Assembly: GCA_024642525.1 (NCBI GenBank)
Contig: JAHEAX010000006.1
Coordinates: 1 to 64,000 of the forward strand
Reading direction: 5' to 3'
DNA: 64,000 bases
Origin: Erythrobacteraceae bacterium
GTDB lineage: Bacteria > Pseudomonadota > Alphaproteobacteria > Sphingomonadales > Sphingomonadaceae
Made by a program: the position numbers and the translations under genes. The notes below the pieces were generated by a model, which saw only the letters and a program-made list of their open reading frames with translations, was not told where the DNA came from and searched no databases. Positions 8,492 through 16,378 of this stretch are shown one piece after another (position 1 is the first letter of the stretch; each line of letters starts with the position of its first letter).

Positions 8492-9036
8492 CCTAATTCC
8501 TCTCCGAATATTCTTGCGCCCAGCAATAGCAGCAGGCGAACATCTATCGCGACATCGGCCGCCCGCTTGCTGTCGATGAAATCTGGCAATCGGGCAAGTG
8601 CTACGCGGTGGACAGTAATATTCTCGCCGCCGACCCCGCCGCCATCATGTATCTTCTCAAGCCCGCTTGCGCGCACCAGTGTGAAACTTTCGCTGACCAT
8701 GCCGGGCGATGAATAATACATGCCGAGATCGGTAAGTGTGGCGGCGCGGTAGCCTGTTTCCTCTTCCAGTTCGCGTGCGGCGGCCACCAATGTTTCTTCG
8801 CCTTCGCCGCCGGCATCATCGCCGATCAGGCCCGCAGGCAGTTCCAGGCAATTGCGGCCAAGGGGAACGCGAAATTGTTCGACCAGCAGAACGTGCCCGT
8901 CTTCAACTGCGGCAATAACAGCGGCACGGATGTTGCGCGATCGGCCGACATATTCCCAGCGGCCACGTTTCTTGGCCGTGACATATTTTCCCTGCCAGAC
9001 GATTTCTTCCGGCGCGTTGCTATCTGGAACTGGCAT
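8488..9036 (-). CDS. Nudix hydrolase, ADP-ribose pyrophosphatase-like
   Basis: The 182-residue protein has a Nudix box ending RELEEETGY, preceded by ELPAGLIGDD, the pattern seen in ADP-ribose pyrophosphatases (NudF type) rather than in small MutT proteins. Just upstream is VLLVEQFRVPLG, also typical of that subgroup. It probably hydrolyses a nucleoside diphosphate sugar such as ADP-ribose; the exact substrate is inferred. Its ATG overlaps the stop codon of the TPM-domain gene and its stop overlaps the SDR start, so it sits tightly inside the same transcript. Confidence 0.85.
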   Translation of the reverse strand: MPVPDSNAPEEIVWQGKYVTAKKRGRWEYVGRSRNIRAAVIAAVEDGHVLLVEQFRVPLGRNCLELPAGLIGDDAGGEGEETLVAAARELEEETGYRAATLTDLGMYYSSPGMVSESFTLVRASGLEKIHDGGGVGGENITVHRVALARLPDFIDSKRAADVAIDVRLLLLLGARIFGEELG

Positions 9037-9725
9037 CAGACCTCTATCAGGCGGTCAGGCAGTTCGTTCACGTCATCGTCGGCAGGCGGGAAATGCTGCG
9101 ACAGGATGGCGCCGACGTCGCGCACACCTGCGGCCATGCCTTCGGCGATATTGCCTTGCTTGATCTCGACCAGCATATCGGCCATCGCCTCGCCCCATAC
9201 CTCGGCAGAGACAAGTTCTGCGATGGGTTCGTCTGCGACGATTTCGGCCCGGTGTTCGCGCATGGACAAATAGATCATCACGCCGGTGCGGCCATGGGTG
9301 CGGCGTTCTGCGCCAACCTTGAAATGGGTGACTGCCCGCTGGTGAACGCGCGCGGTTTTAACCGTGGGCGGGATCAGCGCGAACTTGGCCGGTTCCCACA
9401 GTTGGAAAATCCAGGCAGCGAAAAATTTCGCCAGCGCCAGGCCGGTTGCCAGGCTGAGGATGGAGGTAACCGTCCATTCTTCTCCCCACCCGCCAATCAG
9501 GAAATCAGCCTTGTCGAGGAAGAATTGCGGAAAGACGCAGAAAATTGTCAGCACGGTAAATGCGGCGAGAACCGCCCATGCCAGCGCAATATCGCTGTAA
9601 CCGTCCGACCGGTCGGCCAGGACAGTGACTATTTCGCCCGATGTGCCCGTTTCTGCCTCGGCAACGGCTCGACTGACGATTTCATGCGATGCTGCGTCGA
9701 GATAGGGTTTGCGGGTCAAAACCAT
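9036..9725 (-). CDS. TPM-domain membrane protein
   Basis: This 229-residue protein starts MVLTRKPYLDAASHEIVSRA and carries a TPM (TLP18.3/Psb32/MOLO-1) fold split by two transmembrane helices at about residues 45-110: the first part reads TGTSGEIVTVLAD and the later part RTGVMIYLSMREHRAEIVAD. The ATG at 9725 follows the upstream gene's stop after one base (TGATATG). The frame stays open to 9854, but that stretch is an Ala-rich shadow of the neighbouring Gly-rich gene. TPM proteins of this type occur in pairs beside lemA; the function is not known in bacteria. Confidence 0.83.
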   Translation of the reverse strand: MVLTRKPYLDAASHEIVSRAVAEAETGTSGEIVTVLADRSDGYSDIALAWAVLAAFTVLTIFCVFPQFFLDKADFLIGGWGEEWTVTSILSLATGLALAKFFAAWIFQLWEPAKFALIPPTVKTARVHQRAVTHFKVGAERRTHGRTGVMIYLSMREHRAEIVADEPIAELVSAEVWGEAMADMLVEIKQGNIAEGMAAGVRDVGAILSQHFPPADDDVNELPDRLIEV

Positions 9726-9726
9726 A

Positions 9727-10593
9727 TCACCAACCCCCGCTCGCGCCGCCGCCGCCGGACATGCCGCCGCCAAAACCGCCAAAACCGCCGCCGCCGGAAT
9801 GGCCGCCGCCGCCAAAGCCACCACTATGCCTGCTGCCGCTGCGGGCCGCTGCATTTATCGCTTCCCACAAGATTATATTGCCCACGGCGCCGCCAACACC
9901 GCCACCGCGATAGCGCCTGCCGCCCCCGCGGCTGCCAAACACCATCATGAAAAATACAATCATGACGATCCAGAAAATGACCCCGCCAATATTGGTGTCG
10001 CCGCCTGCCGCATCCTGCTTTGCCGCCGCTTCTGCAGCAGCGGCAATGGCCCGTGCATCTGCCGGGTCACGGTCAAGCTGGGTGGTGATGTCATCGACAG
10101 CGGCAATGATGCCACCGCCAAAATCGCCTGCCTTGAAGCGCGGCGTCATTGTCTCGGCAATGATCCGGCCAGCAAGGATGTCGGGGATGTAGGGGTGAAG
10201 GCCATAACCGACCTCGATCCGCATCTTGCGTTCCTGCTTGGCGACCAGCAGCAGCAGGCCCTGATCCAGTTCCGCCCCGCCAATGCCCCATGTCTCGAAC
10301 AGGTCGACCGCATAGGGTTCGATCGCTTCGCCGCCCATGTCGGGCACTGTCACGACGATGATCGCGCGGCCCGTTTCGCGATTATAGTCACGCAGCCGCT
10401 GATCCAGCGCCGCTTCTTCATCGGCGGGGATCATGTCGGCTGCATCCAGCACAGGCCCGTCAGGCCGTTCCGGCAATGCCAGCGCGGGCACGGACATGGC
10501 CAGCAGCGCAGCGCAAGCTGCGAGCAGCAGCCATAGCCGCATTGCGATTGTGATTGCCGGTCGGGAAACGGCCTGGATCGGTGCCTGTGCCAT
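9727..10593 (-). CDS. TPM-domain protein with Gly-rich tail (YgcG-like)
   Basis: The 288-residue product has a Sec signal (MRLWLLLAACAALLAMSVPA), a periplasmic TPM domain with RPDGPVLDAADMIP, GRAIIVVTV, LLLLVAKQERKMRIEVGYG and Y-IPD motifs, a single transmembrane helix near residues 205-225, and a tail made mostly of Gly with Ser, Phe and His. This is the YgcG/DUF2207-neighbour layout usually found with LemA. Two starts are possible: ATG 10593, used here, or ATG 10542, which gives a cleaner signal peptide; neither has a strong ribosome site. It follows lemA by 10 bases. Confidence 0.85.
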   Translation of the reverse strand: MAQAPIQAVSRPAITIAMRLWLLLAACAALLAMSVPALALPERPDGPVLDAADMIPADEEAALDQRLRDYNRETGRAIIVVTVPDMGGEAIEPYAVDLFETWGIGGAELDQGLLLLVAKQERKMRIEVGYGLHPYIPDILAGRIIAETMTPRFKAGDFGGGIIAAVDDITTQLDRDPADARAIAAAAEAAAKQDAAGGDTNIGGVIFWIVMIVFFMMVFGSRGGGRRYRGGGVGGAVGNIILWEAINAAARSGSRHSGGFGGGGHSGGGGFGGFGGGMSGGGGASGGW

Positions 10594-10603
10594 CAAGTTG
10601 TGA

Positions 10604-11215
10604 TCAATTGGCCGCTGGCGGTGTGTCGAAATTTACCGTCGGGGCAACTTCGGCACCAGCCTGTGCTGTAAAGGCCTGCTTCGGCTTCGCGCCGTAGATG
10701 ACATTGGCGGCAATCGCAGACGGGAAGGTGCGGATTTCGGTGTTATAATCCTGCACGGCTTCGTTGTAGCGCATGCGTTCGGTGTTGATCTGGTTTTCCG
10801 CCCCTTCCAGCGCGACATTCAGATCGCGGAAGCCCTGCTGGCTCTGCAATTGCGGGTAATTTTCCACGATTGTCCGAAGCTGACCAAGGGCCTGCGTCAA
10901 CTGGTTCTGCGATTCCTGGAATTTCTGGAAGGTGGCAGGGTCCGACAGGTCTTCAGTGGTGATGTTGACAGATGTGGCGCGCGAACGGGCTTCGGTCACT
11001 TCGGTCAATATCTGCGTTTCAGATGCAGCAGCAGCCTTAACTGTGGCCACCAGATTGGGGATAAGGTCGGCACGGCGCTGATAGGCGCTCTGCACATTTC
11101 CCCATTTCGCATTCACGTTTTCTTCCTTGGTCGGCACGGAATTGATCCCGCAGCCGGACAGGGCAAGCGATGCTGCAGCAACAAAGGCAGCGCGGCGCAA
11201 GATGGTGGAATTCAT
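10604..11215 (-). CDS. lemA: LemA family lipoprotein
   Basis: The 203-residue protein opens with a lipoprotein signal (AASLALSGC lipobox) and then has the LemA alpha-helical core: VNAKWGNVQSAYQRRADLIPNL, an SQNQLTQALGQL helix, YPQLQSQQGFRDL and a YNEAVQDYNTEIRTFPS segment ending in Pro- and Ala-rich sequence. The ATG at 11215 has AAGGG upstream. LemA proteins are envelope proteins of unresolved function; the first characterised case gave a Listeria MHC peptide. It heads the unit lemA-TPM-TPM-Nudix-SDR. Confidence 0.92.
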   Translation of the reverse strand: MNSTILRRAAFVAAASLALSGCGINSVPTKEENVNAKWGNVQSAYQRRADLIPNLVATVKAAAASETQILTEVTEARSRATSVNITTEDLSDPATFQKFQESQNQLTQALGQLRTIVENYPQLQSQQGFRDLNVALEGAENQINTERMRYNEAVQDYNTEIRTFPSAIAANVIYGAKPKQAFTAQAGAEVAPTVNFDTPPAAN

Positions 11216-11394
11216 GAATATTACCCTTTTCCTATGCGCCGCATGGCGCTGCCAAGCCGAACTGGCTGTCTGTATTAAACAAATAGCACACCTGCGGCGG
11301 CTTTCAAGCGGATCCGGATTGTTTGCAGCGCGGTTGGCAATCTGCGCATTCGGTGCCAAGAAGATGGTAAGTCAGGGATATTTGGGGTGTGGCA

Positions 11395-11826
11395 ATGTTC
11401 GAGGAATTCAAGAAGTTCATCAATCGCGGCAATGTGCTGGATCTGGCCGTGGCCGTCATCATTGGCGCTGCCTTTGGCAAAATCGTCACGTCGCTGACCG
11501 AAAGCATCATCATGCCGGTCATCGGCTGGATTTTCGGCGACATAGACTTTTCGAACTATTTCCTGCGCCTTGGCGCAATCCCTGAAGGGTATGAGGGCGA
11601 AGTCAGCAATTATGCCCAGCTCAAGGAAGCGGGCGTTGCCATGATCGGTTATGGCGACTTTCTCACTCAGGTGATCAACTTCCTGATCATCGCCTGGGTC
11701 ATCTTCCTCATCGTTCGCGCAGCGAACAGGGTGATGGAACATGAGGAAAAAGAAGCCGCACCTGCCGGGCCAAGCGAAGTCGATCTGCTGGCCGAAATCA
11801 GGGACGAACTGAAAAAGCGCAGCTAA
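11395..11826 (+). CDS. mscL: Large-conductance mechanosensitive channel MscL
   Basis: The 143-residue protein has the full MscL plan: amphipathic N-terminal helix MFEEFKKFINRGNVLDLAVAV, TM1 with IIGAAFGKIVTSLTESIIMPVIG, a periplasmic loop of about 30 residues, TM2 around GDFLTQVINFLIIAWVIFLIV, and a charged cytoplasmic helix EVDLLAEIRDELKK. It releases solutes on hypo-osmotic shock. I chose ATG 11395; a GTG two codons earlier is possible. It is divergent from lemA. Confidence 0.96.
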   Translation: MFEEFKKFINRGNVLDLAVAVIIGAAFGKIVTSLTESIIMPVIGWIFGDIDFSNYFLRLGAIPEGYEGEVSNYAQLKEAGVAMIGYGDFLTQVINFLIIAWVIFLIVRAANRVMEHEEKEAAPAGPSEVDLLAEIRDELKKRS

Positions 11827-11834
11827 CTGGCAGC

Positions 11835-11857
11835 GCGCCTGCCATCACGGCAGGCGC
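11835..11857 (+). terminator. Hairpin after mscL
   Basis: GCGCCTGCC pairs with GGCAGGCGC around ATCAC, a 9-bp perfect stem 9 bases after the mscL stop. It is followed by AATAAT rather than a T run, so termination may be weak. Confidence 0.5.
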
Positions 11858-11878
11858 AATAATCGGCAAGCTAGTCAC

Positions 11879-11906
11879 TTCACATTAAGCTGCGGCTGCC
11901 TATATA
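11879..11906 (+). promoter_or_regulatory. Probable ssrA promoter
   Basis: TTCACA and TATATA are separated by 16 bases, a reasonable vegetative promoter whose start would fall near 11913, just before the CCGGC-TTCG-GCCGG hairpin of the acceptor half of tmRNA. Confidence 0.5.
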
Positions 11907-11912
11907 GGGCAC

Positions 11913-12256
11913 TGCCGGCTTCGGCCGGATATGGCGATAAATTGTGATGTGTAATAGACGCAGCGGACCCGGGGGCAGTACCCGGCGGCTCCACCATAAA
12001 CCCCGGTAAAACGGGGCAGATGACGGGGCCGAACTAGGATCGACGTGTGTTCAAAGACATTGTTTTTGCCCGGGTTGAGAATCCCCGTAAAAAGCTCACA
12101 ACACATAAGTGCAAACGATAACGAAGCACTCGCAATCGCTGCGTAATCTGACGGCCTCACGGCCTGATCTTACAAAGCCTTAGCGCGGTTGGACCGACCG
12201 GGCAACAGAACGGATACCGGGCGTCCGGAGGGTACGTAGCAACAGAAACCCTCCAC
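11913..12256 (+). ncRNA. ssrA: Transfer-messenger RNA, circularly permuted two-piece form
   Basis: The acceptor half comes first and ends CGGCTCCACCA at 11996. An intervening stretch (about 11997-12024) follows, then the coding half beginning GGGGCCG at 12025. Those seven bases pair with CGGCUCC (11986-11992) to rebuild the acceptor stem, with A as discriminator before CCA. The T-arm motif GGACCCGGGGGCAGTACCC (11965-11983) and GAACTAGGATCGACG of the coding half are typical of alphaproteobacterial tmRNA. The tag frame lies at 12111-12146. Pseudoknot-like pairing follows the tag (GGAC with GTCC near 12191-12226), then a GGAGGGT/ACCCTCC stem-loop at 12229-12255. The 5' and 3' limits are estimates. 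Confidence 0.93.
12111..12146 (+). other. tmRNA proteolysis-tag reading frame
   Basis: The frame reads GCA AAC GAT AAC GAA GCA CTC GCA ATC GCT GCG TAA, giving the tag ANDNEALAIAA followed by a stop. Ending in Ala-Ala is the degradation signal for ClpXP and related proteases, and the AND-NEALA form is characteristic of alphaproteobacteria. Confidence 0.95.
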
Positions 12257-12353
12257 CTTGATTGTGCTTGAGAGAACCGACAGCGAAGCAGGCGCTCGGT
12301 TCAGCCTCCGCCTGACAACAGGCGCAGGATACGTAGCAACAGAAACCCTCCAC
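12233..12353 (+). repeat. 24-bp direct repeat at the tmRNA 3' end
   Basis: The 24 bases beginning TACGTAGCAACAG occur identically at 12233-12256 and 12330-12353. The first copy forms the loop and 3' arm of a perfect GGAGGGT/ACCCTCC hairpin; in the second the 5' arm has changed to GCAGGAT and two of seven pairs are lost. The 73 bases between also contain inverted repeats (GAACCGA with TCGGTTC, GCCT with AGGC). Confidence 0.8.
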
Positions 12354-12377
12354 TCACTTTACAGTTGGGATTAGCCT

Positions 12378-12623
12378 TCAGGCCGATGCTGTGTCTTTCG
12401 CAGCTTCCGCCTGCTTTTCCAGTTTCAGGCAGTCCAGAATCTTTGCGCCAGCCAGGAATACCGCGCCAGTGCAGGCCAGAAACAGAAGTTTGCCGCCAAA
12501 GCCGGGATATTGAACGAGATAGTTGCTGCCGCGTTCAACAGCGCCAAGGCCAAGCGCGTAGATGATGAGATATGCTTCCCAATTGGTCTTGATGACAAAC
12601 AGACGTTTGATCTTGGCTAGCAT
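12378..12623 (-). CDS. Small two-helix membrane protein, unknown function
   Basis: The 81-residue protein begins MLAKIKRLFVIKTNWEAYLI and has two hydrophobic helices (about 17-33 and 43-62), with a charged, Ala- and Lys-rich C terminus. I chose the ATG at 12623 because AAAGGGTGAAG directly precedes it; ATGs at 12659 and 12662 give an N-terminal extension without a good ribosome site. It is convergent with ssrA. I do not recognise the family. Confidence 0.72.
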   Translation of the reverse strand: MLAKIKRLFVIKTNWEAYLIIYALGLGAVERGSNYLVQYPGFGGKLLFLACTGAVFLAGAKILDCLKLEKQAEAAKDTASA

Positions 12624-12728
12624 CTTCACCCTTTCGTTAACATCTTGATTAGCAAGCATCATGCCACATGAGCATTGCGGCGCAAGACGAAGGTTAACGT
12701 CAGCGGTGTTTGTAAGGTAAACCGACGG

Positions 12729-13982
12729 TTAAGCCAGCACCCCGAGATCAAGCATTTCCAGCAAGGCCAGACGGGCCGCAATCACATCTGCCGCCAGCGT
12801 TTCCTTACCCAGATCCGCTGTTTCAATCTGCTGCGGCCAATGCTGCCCGATGGTGTGTGCCATCCGGTCTGCCTTGGCTTCATCCAGCAGGAAGCGCGGG
12901 TCGACAGTTGCCGGGTCGGCAACAACGCGCAGACGCAGGCAGGCAGGGCCGCCGCCATTGGCCATGCTCTGGCGCACATCCACCGGAATGACTTTGCGGA
13001 TAGGGCCGTTGCCGGCCAGCATGTCTTCCAGCCAGCCGCGAACGGCTGTGCTTTCCCAGCATTCAAGCGGGACCACCAGCGCCATTTCGCCCGTCGGCAG
13101 GCTGAGCAGCTGGGCGTTGAACAGATAGGTCTTGATCGCTTCGGCCAGGCTGACCGCGCTGGCAGGCACTTCGACCACTTCAAGTTCGGGGAATGATGCG
13201 CGGATTGCTTCATATGCGCCCTGCTGGTCGGCAAAGGCGAGTGAATGGGTGAACAGCACACGTTCGTTCGCCACGGCCACTACGTCATTGTGGAATGCGC
13301 CCGCTGCGATTGCCTCGGGGTTCTGTTCGATGAAAACTGTGCGTTGCGGATCGAGCCCGTGCAAGCGCGCGACCGCTCTGCTCGCCTGTTCATGCTGGCG
13401 TGCAGGGAAAGGGCCGCCGGCGCGGCCATAGACGAAGACTTCGACGCCGGGCGAACCATGCCCTGCACACAACCGCATATGGTTGGCAGCGCCTTCGTCG
13501 CCGAAACTTGATGGAACAGGCGTGTGCAGCGCAAAGTGCCGCTCGTCGCCAAATGCCACGGCCAGCTGATGCATCGTATCAGGCCATTCCATACCGCGAT
13601 GGGGCATGGTGACAAGATTGGCAGGGGTCAGGTGGCAGCGGCCATCGGCTGTATCAGCCGAAGGGCTGACGGTCGCGGCATTGGCCGTCCACATGGAACT
13701 TGCAGACCATGCGGCGGCAACCAGTCGCGGGTCTATCGTCTCGTCCGCGCCAAGGGCGCGCAGCCACGATGTGTTGGGGCGGGGCAAGGGCAGGAGGAAG
13801 CCCTGCGTCAGCCCCAGCGCCATGTTGCTGCGCATTTTTTCCAACCCCTGCAGGGCGGCAGCGCGGGGGTAGGATGTGTCACCGGCATGGGCCGTGGCCG
13901 CCAGATTGCCCAGGCTGAGACCAGCATAATTATGCGATGGACCAACGATGCCATCGAAATTGATCTCGACCTGCCCGCTCAT
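12729..13982 (-). CDS. astB: N-succinylarginine dihydrolase AstB
   Basis: The 417-residue protein matches AstB along its length: EINFDGIVGPSHNYAGLS at the start, PRAAALQGLEKMR, LLPLPRPNTSWL, the SASSMWTANAATVSPSADT region, FIEQNPEAIAAGAFHNDV, and NGGGPACLRLRV near the C terminus with the presumed nucleophile Cys. It converts N2-succinylarginine to N2-succinylornithine, ammonia and CO2, step two of the arginine succinyltransferase pathway. The ATG at 13982 overlaps the astA stop (ATGA). It is the last gene of the M20-astA-astB unit. Confidence 0.96.
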   Translation of the reverse strand: MSGQVEINFDGIVGPSHNYAGLSLGNLAATAHAGDTSYPRAAALQGLEKMRSNMALGLTQGFLLPLPRPNTSWLRALGADETIDPRLVAAAWSASSMWTANAATVSPSADTADGRCHLTPANLVTMPHRGMEWPDTMHQLAVAFGDERHFALHTPVPSSFGDEGAANHMRLCAGHGSPGVEVFVYGRAGGPFPARQHEQASRAVARLHGLDPQRTVFIEQNPEAIAAGAFHNDVVAVANERVLFTHSLAFADQQGAYEAIRASFPELEVVEVPASAVSLAEAIKTYLFNAQLLSLPTGEMALVVPLECWESTAVRGWLEDMLAGNGPIRKVIPVDVRQSMANGGGPACLRLRVVADPATVDPRFLLDEAKADRMAHTIGQHWPQQIETADLGKETLAADVIAARLALLEMLDLGVLA

Positions 13983-14995
13983 CGAGAAACGCTCCACACC
14001 GTATCGCCGGCCGACAGGCGCAAAGTGTCCGCCGCCTGCGAATCGACGCAGATCGTGCCGTCCTTGGCAATCTTGCGCGCGCCATAACAGCAGCGGAAAT
14101 CGCTCAGCTGGCCGGTGGCCAGCAAGGCGCGCTCGCCCTTCACCAGGTCCACCCGGTCAACCGTGCCGGAAACGGCTTCCCTGATGCTTTTCACATTGTC
14201 TGTCCGCGCTGTCATGGTCGGACCGCCATCGAAGATGTCGACATAGCCTTCAGCTGCGAAATTTTCGTTTTCCAGCATCCGCATGGCAGCGCGGCCCGAT
14301 GGGTGCGGCACACCAATGGCGCTGCGCGCCGTTTTGGACAGCATGGCGACATAGACCGGATGTTTGGGCATCAGGTCAGCGATAAACTGGTTGCCGTTGA
14401 TGGCGTTGAAATAGTCCGCTTCCTGGAATGTCATGCCGAAGAAGCGGCCAGCCACACCGTCCCAGAAGGGCGAGCCGCCCCGTTCGTCAATGATGCCGCG
14501 CAGTTCCGCCAGGATACGGTCAGCAAAGCGCGCCCTGTGCATGGCGATGAAAAGATAGCGGCTGCGTGCCAGCAGCAGGCCAAGGCCGCCTGCGCGTTCA
14601 TTGGGGTGGAGGAACAGGCCGCCCACTTCGCTGGACCCTTCAAGATCGGTTACCAGGCTGAGCATTTCGGCCCGCACTGTCCGGTCCAGTTCCTGGGAAT
14701 GCTGGGTCAGCGTGTTGAGCCGGTAGGAATAGAATGGCCATTGCTGCCCAACCTGCGTGAACAGCTGGCATGTCCCGCGCACTTCGCCAGTTTCGGTATT
14801 TTCCAGCACCAGCACGAATTGTTCGTCGGCAACGCCGTCTTCCGTTCGGCCAAAAGCTGCCGCTGCCCGTTCCAGCTTGGCACCCAGCGCGGTGCGGTCC
14901 GGGGGCAGGTTGGTGAAGCCGCCGCCTGTCAGTTTGGCCATTTCATACAGCGGTTCAAGATCGTCAGAATGCGCAGCGCGCAGGCGAAAGGTCAA
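13979..14995 (-). CDS. astA: Arginine N-succinyltransferase AstA
   Basis: The 338-residue protein aligns with AstA from its first residues: RLRAAHSDDLEPLYEMAKLTGGGFTNLP, SSEVGGLFLHPNERAGGLGLLL (GNAT-like acyl-CoA region), and EGYVDIFDGGPTMTA. It transfers succinyl from succinyl-CoA to arginine, the first step of the AST pathway. The start is a TTG at 14995 that overlaps the TGA of the upstream M20 gene (TTGA); no in-frame ATG occurs before residue 19 and family alignment supports the TTG. astC and astD are not in this window. Confidence 0.95.
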   Translation of the reverse strand: MTFRLRAAHSDDLEPLYEMAKLTGGGFTNLPPDRTALGAKLERAAAAFGRTEDGVADEQFVLVLENTETGEVRGTCQLFTQVGQQWPFYSYRLNTLTQHSQELDRTVRAEMLSLVTDLEGSSEVGGLFLHPNERAGGLGLLLARSRYLFIAMHRARFADRILAELRGIIDERGGSPFWDGVAGRFFGMTFQEADYFNAINGNQFIADLMPKHPVYVAMLSKTARSAIGVPHPSGRAAMRMLENENFAAEGYVDIFDGGPTMTARTDNVKSIREAVSGTVDRVDLVKGERALLATGQLSDFRCCYGARKIAKDGTICVDSQAADTLRLSAGDTVWSVSR

Positions 14996-16203
14996 AGCTC
15001 GTCTCCGGAAGCAAGGCGTTGAAGGACCAGTGCCGACAGGGCGGCGCGTTCCTTCAGGGATGGTACAATCAGGAATTCGTCAGGTGAATGGATGGCCCCG
15101 CCGCGCACGCCCATTGTGTCCACCACGGGCACACCGCAGGCCGCAATATTATTGCCGTCGCAGACACCGCCGGTCGATTGCCAGCCGATTTCCTGGCCCA
15201 GCAATGCGCCGCAATCGCGGACCAGATCGAACAGCTTTTGTGCCTGCCGGTCAACCGGCTTGGGCGGACGGGTCACGCCGCCATGCAATTCGACCGATAC
15301 ATCGTGGCTCTGCCGCACATCGCGCATCAGCGCCTGCATCCTCGCTTCGAACAGGGCACCTGCTTCGGGTTGGCGCGGCCGTATATTGAACCGCAGAACG
15401 GCATTGTCAGGGACGACATTATTGGCAGCGCCGCCATCAATCCGCGCCGGGTTTACCGGGCAATCTTCTGTCTCGATTGCTTTCAATCCCACGGCCAATG
15501 CAGCGGCCGCCACCAGTGCATTGCGTCCTTCCTGCGGGTTGCGTCCGGCATGGGCAGATTTGCCCTTCACGATGAGCGAATAATTGCCAGTGCCGCCCCT
15601 TGCATGGGCCAGCGTGCCATCCGGCAGGGCCGATGGTTCATAGGTGAGGGCGGCATATTTTCCCTGCGCCAATTGTTCGATGAGGCTGGACGAGGACAAA
15701 GAACCGGTTTCCTCGTCAGAGTTGATCAACACATCATAGCCGATGCCCCTGGCCGAGCCATCCGCTTCCAGCGCCAGCAAGGCGTGCAGCATGACGGCAA
15801 TGCCGCCTTTCATGTCGGCAAGGCCCGGCCCGTTCAGCGTGGTTTCGTCCAGCCACTTTTGGGTCTGGAAGGGGTGATCTGACGGAAAAACCGTGTCCAT
15901 ATGGCCCGTAAACAGCAAGCGGCGTTCAGCCTCAGGCCGCACATTTACCACCAGGTGCTGACCATGCTGCTTTTCAAATTCCGCGCCAGATGCGTCGATT
16001 GCGGTCACCGGCGCTGCATCCAGCAGCGCCACATCGCCGGGCAGGGCGGAAAATGCATCGGCAAGCGCGGCTGCCTGCTGCGCCAACCCTGCAAGATTGG
16101 CTGTGCCAGTGTTGATATCGCCCCACGTCTGCACCTGCGCCAACATCGCAGGTTGGTCGATGGCGCGTGTCAGCGGATGATTGTCTTGCTCTGTTTGTTG
16201 CAT
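14992..16203 (-). CDS. M20-family metallohydrolase in the ast unit
   Basis: The 403-residue protein has the M20 (carboxypeptidase G2/ArgE/DapE-like) pattern: LLFTGHMDTVFP with the first metal His and Asp, GLADMKGGIAVML with the bridging Asp, NSDEETGS with the catalytic Glu pair, a dimerisation domain starting near residue 185 (HARGGTGNYSLIVKGKSAHAGRNP), and a C-terminal TGGVCDGNNIA and GGAIHSPDEF with the last His. It sits first in a coupled unit with astA and astB and may provide the desuccinylase step normally done by AstE, an M14 relative. That job is inferred from position. I chose ATG 16203; the frame also extends to a TTG at 16227. Confidence 0.85.
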   Translation of the reverse strand: MQQTEQDNHPLTRAIDQPAMLAQVQTWGDINTGTANLAGLAQQAAALADAFSALPGDVALLDAAPVTAIDASGAEFEKQHGQHLVVNVRPEAERRLLFTGHMDTVFPSDHPFQTQKWLDETTLNGPGLADMKGGIAVMLHALLALEADGSARGIGYDVLINSDEETGSLSSSSLIEQLAQGKYAALTYEPSALPDGTLAHARGGTGNYSLIVKGKSAHAGRNPQEGRNALVAAAALAVGLKAIETEDCPVNPARIDGGAANNVVPDNAVLRFNIRPRQPEAGALFEARMQALMRDVRQSHDVSVELHGGVTRPPKPVDRQAQKLFDLVRDCGALLGQEIGWQSTGGVCDGNNIAACGVPVVDTMGVRGGAIHSPDEFLIVPSLKERAALSALVLQRLASGDEL

Positions 16204-16378
16204 TTGTAACGGCTCTAGCCCCGCCAAACGCTGCGGCCAAGCCTATGCGCCAAGGAACTGGGTAAAGCCGTTGCATTTCAGCCGGACGGTCGCCATAGAG
16301 CGGCTTCCTCCCCCGGATACAATCAACTGGATTTCCTGTGCAGCAGCCTCGCTGCCAGACCGACTACGGGTAGGTTTT

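Noticed and set aside
9726-9854. N-terminal extension of the TPM gene at 9036-9725
   Set aside because: Ala-rich reading created by the Gly codons of the overlapping gene in another frame.
12233-12353. CRISPR-like repeat
   Set aside because: Only two copies, no further spacers, and the repeat is part of the tmRNA stem-loop.
16204-16378. Riboswitch or attenuator between the M20 gene and glcB
   Set aside because: No convincing conserved fold or terminator/antiterminator pair could be drawn.
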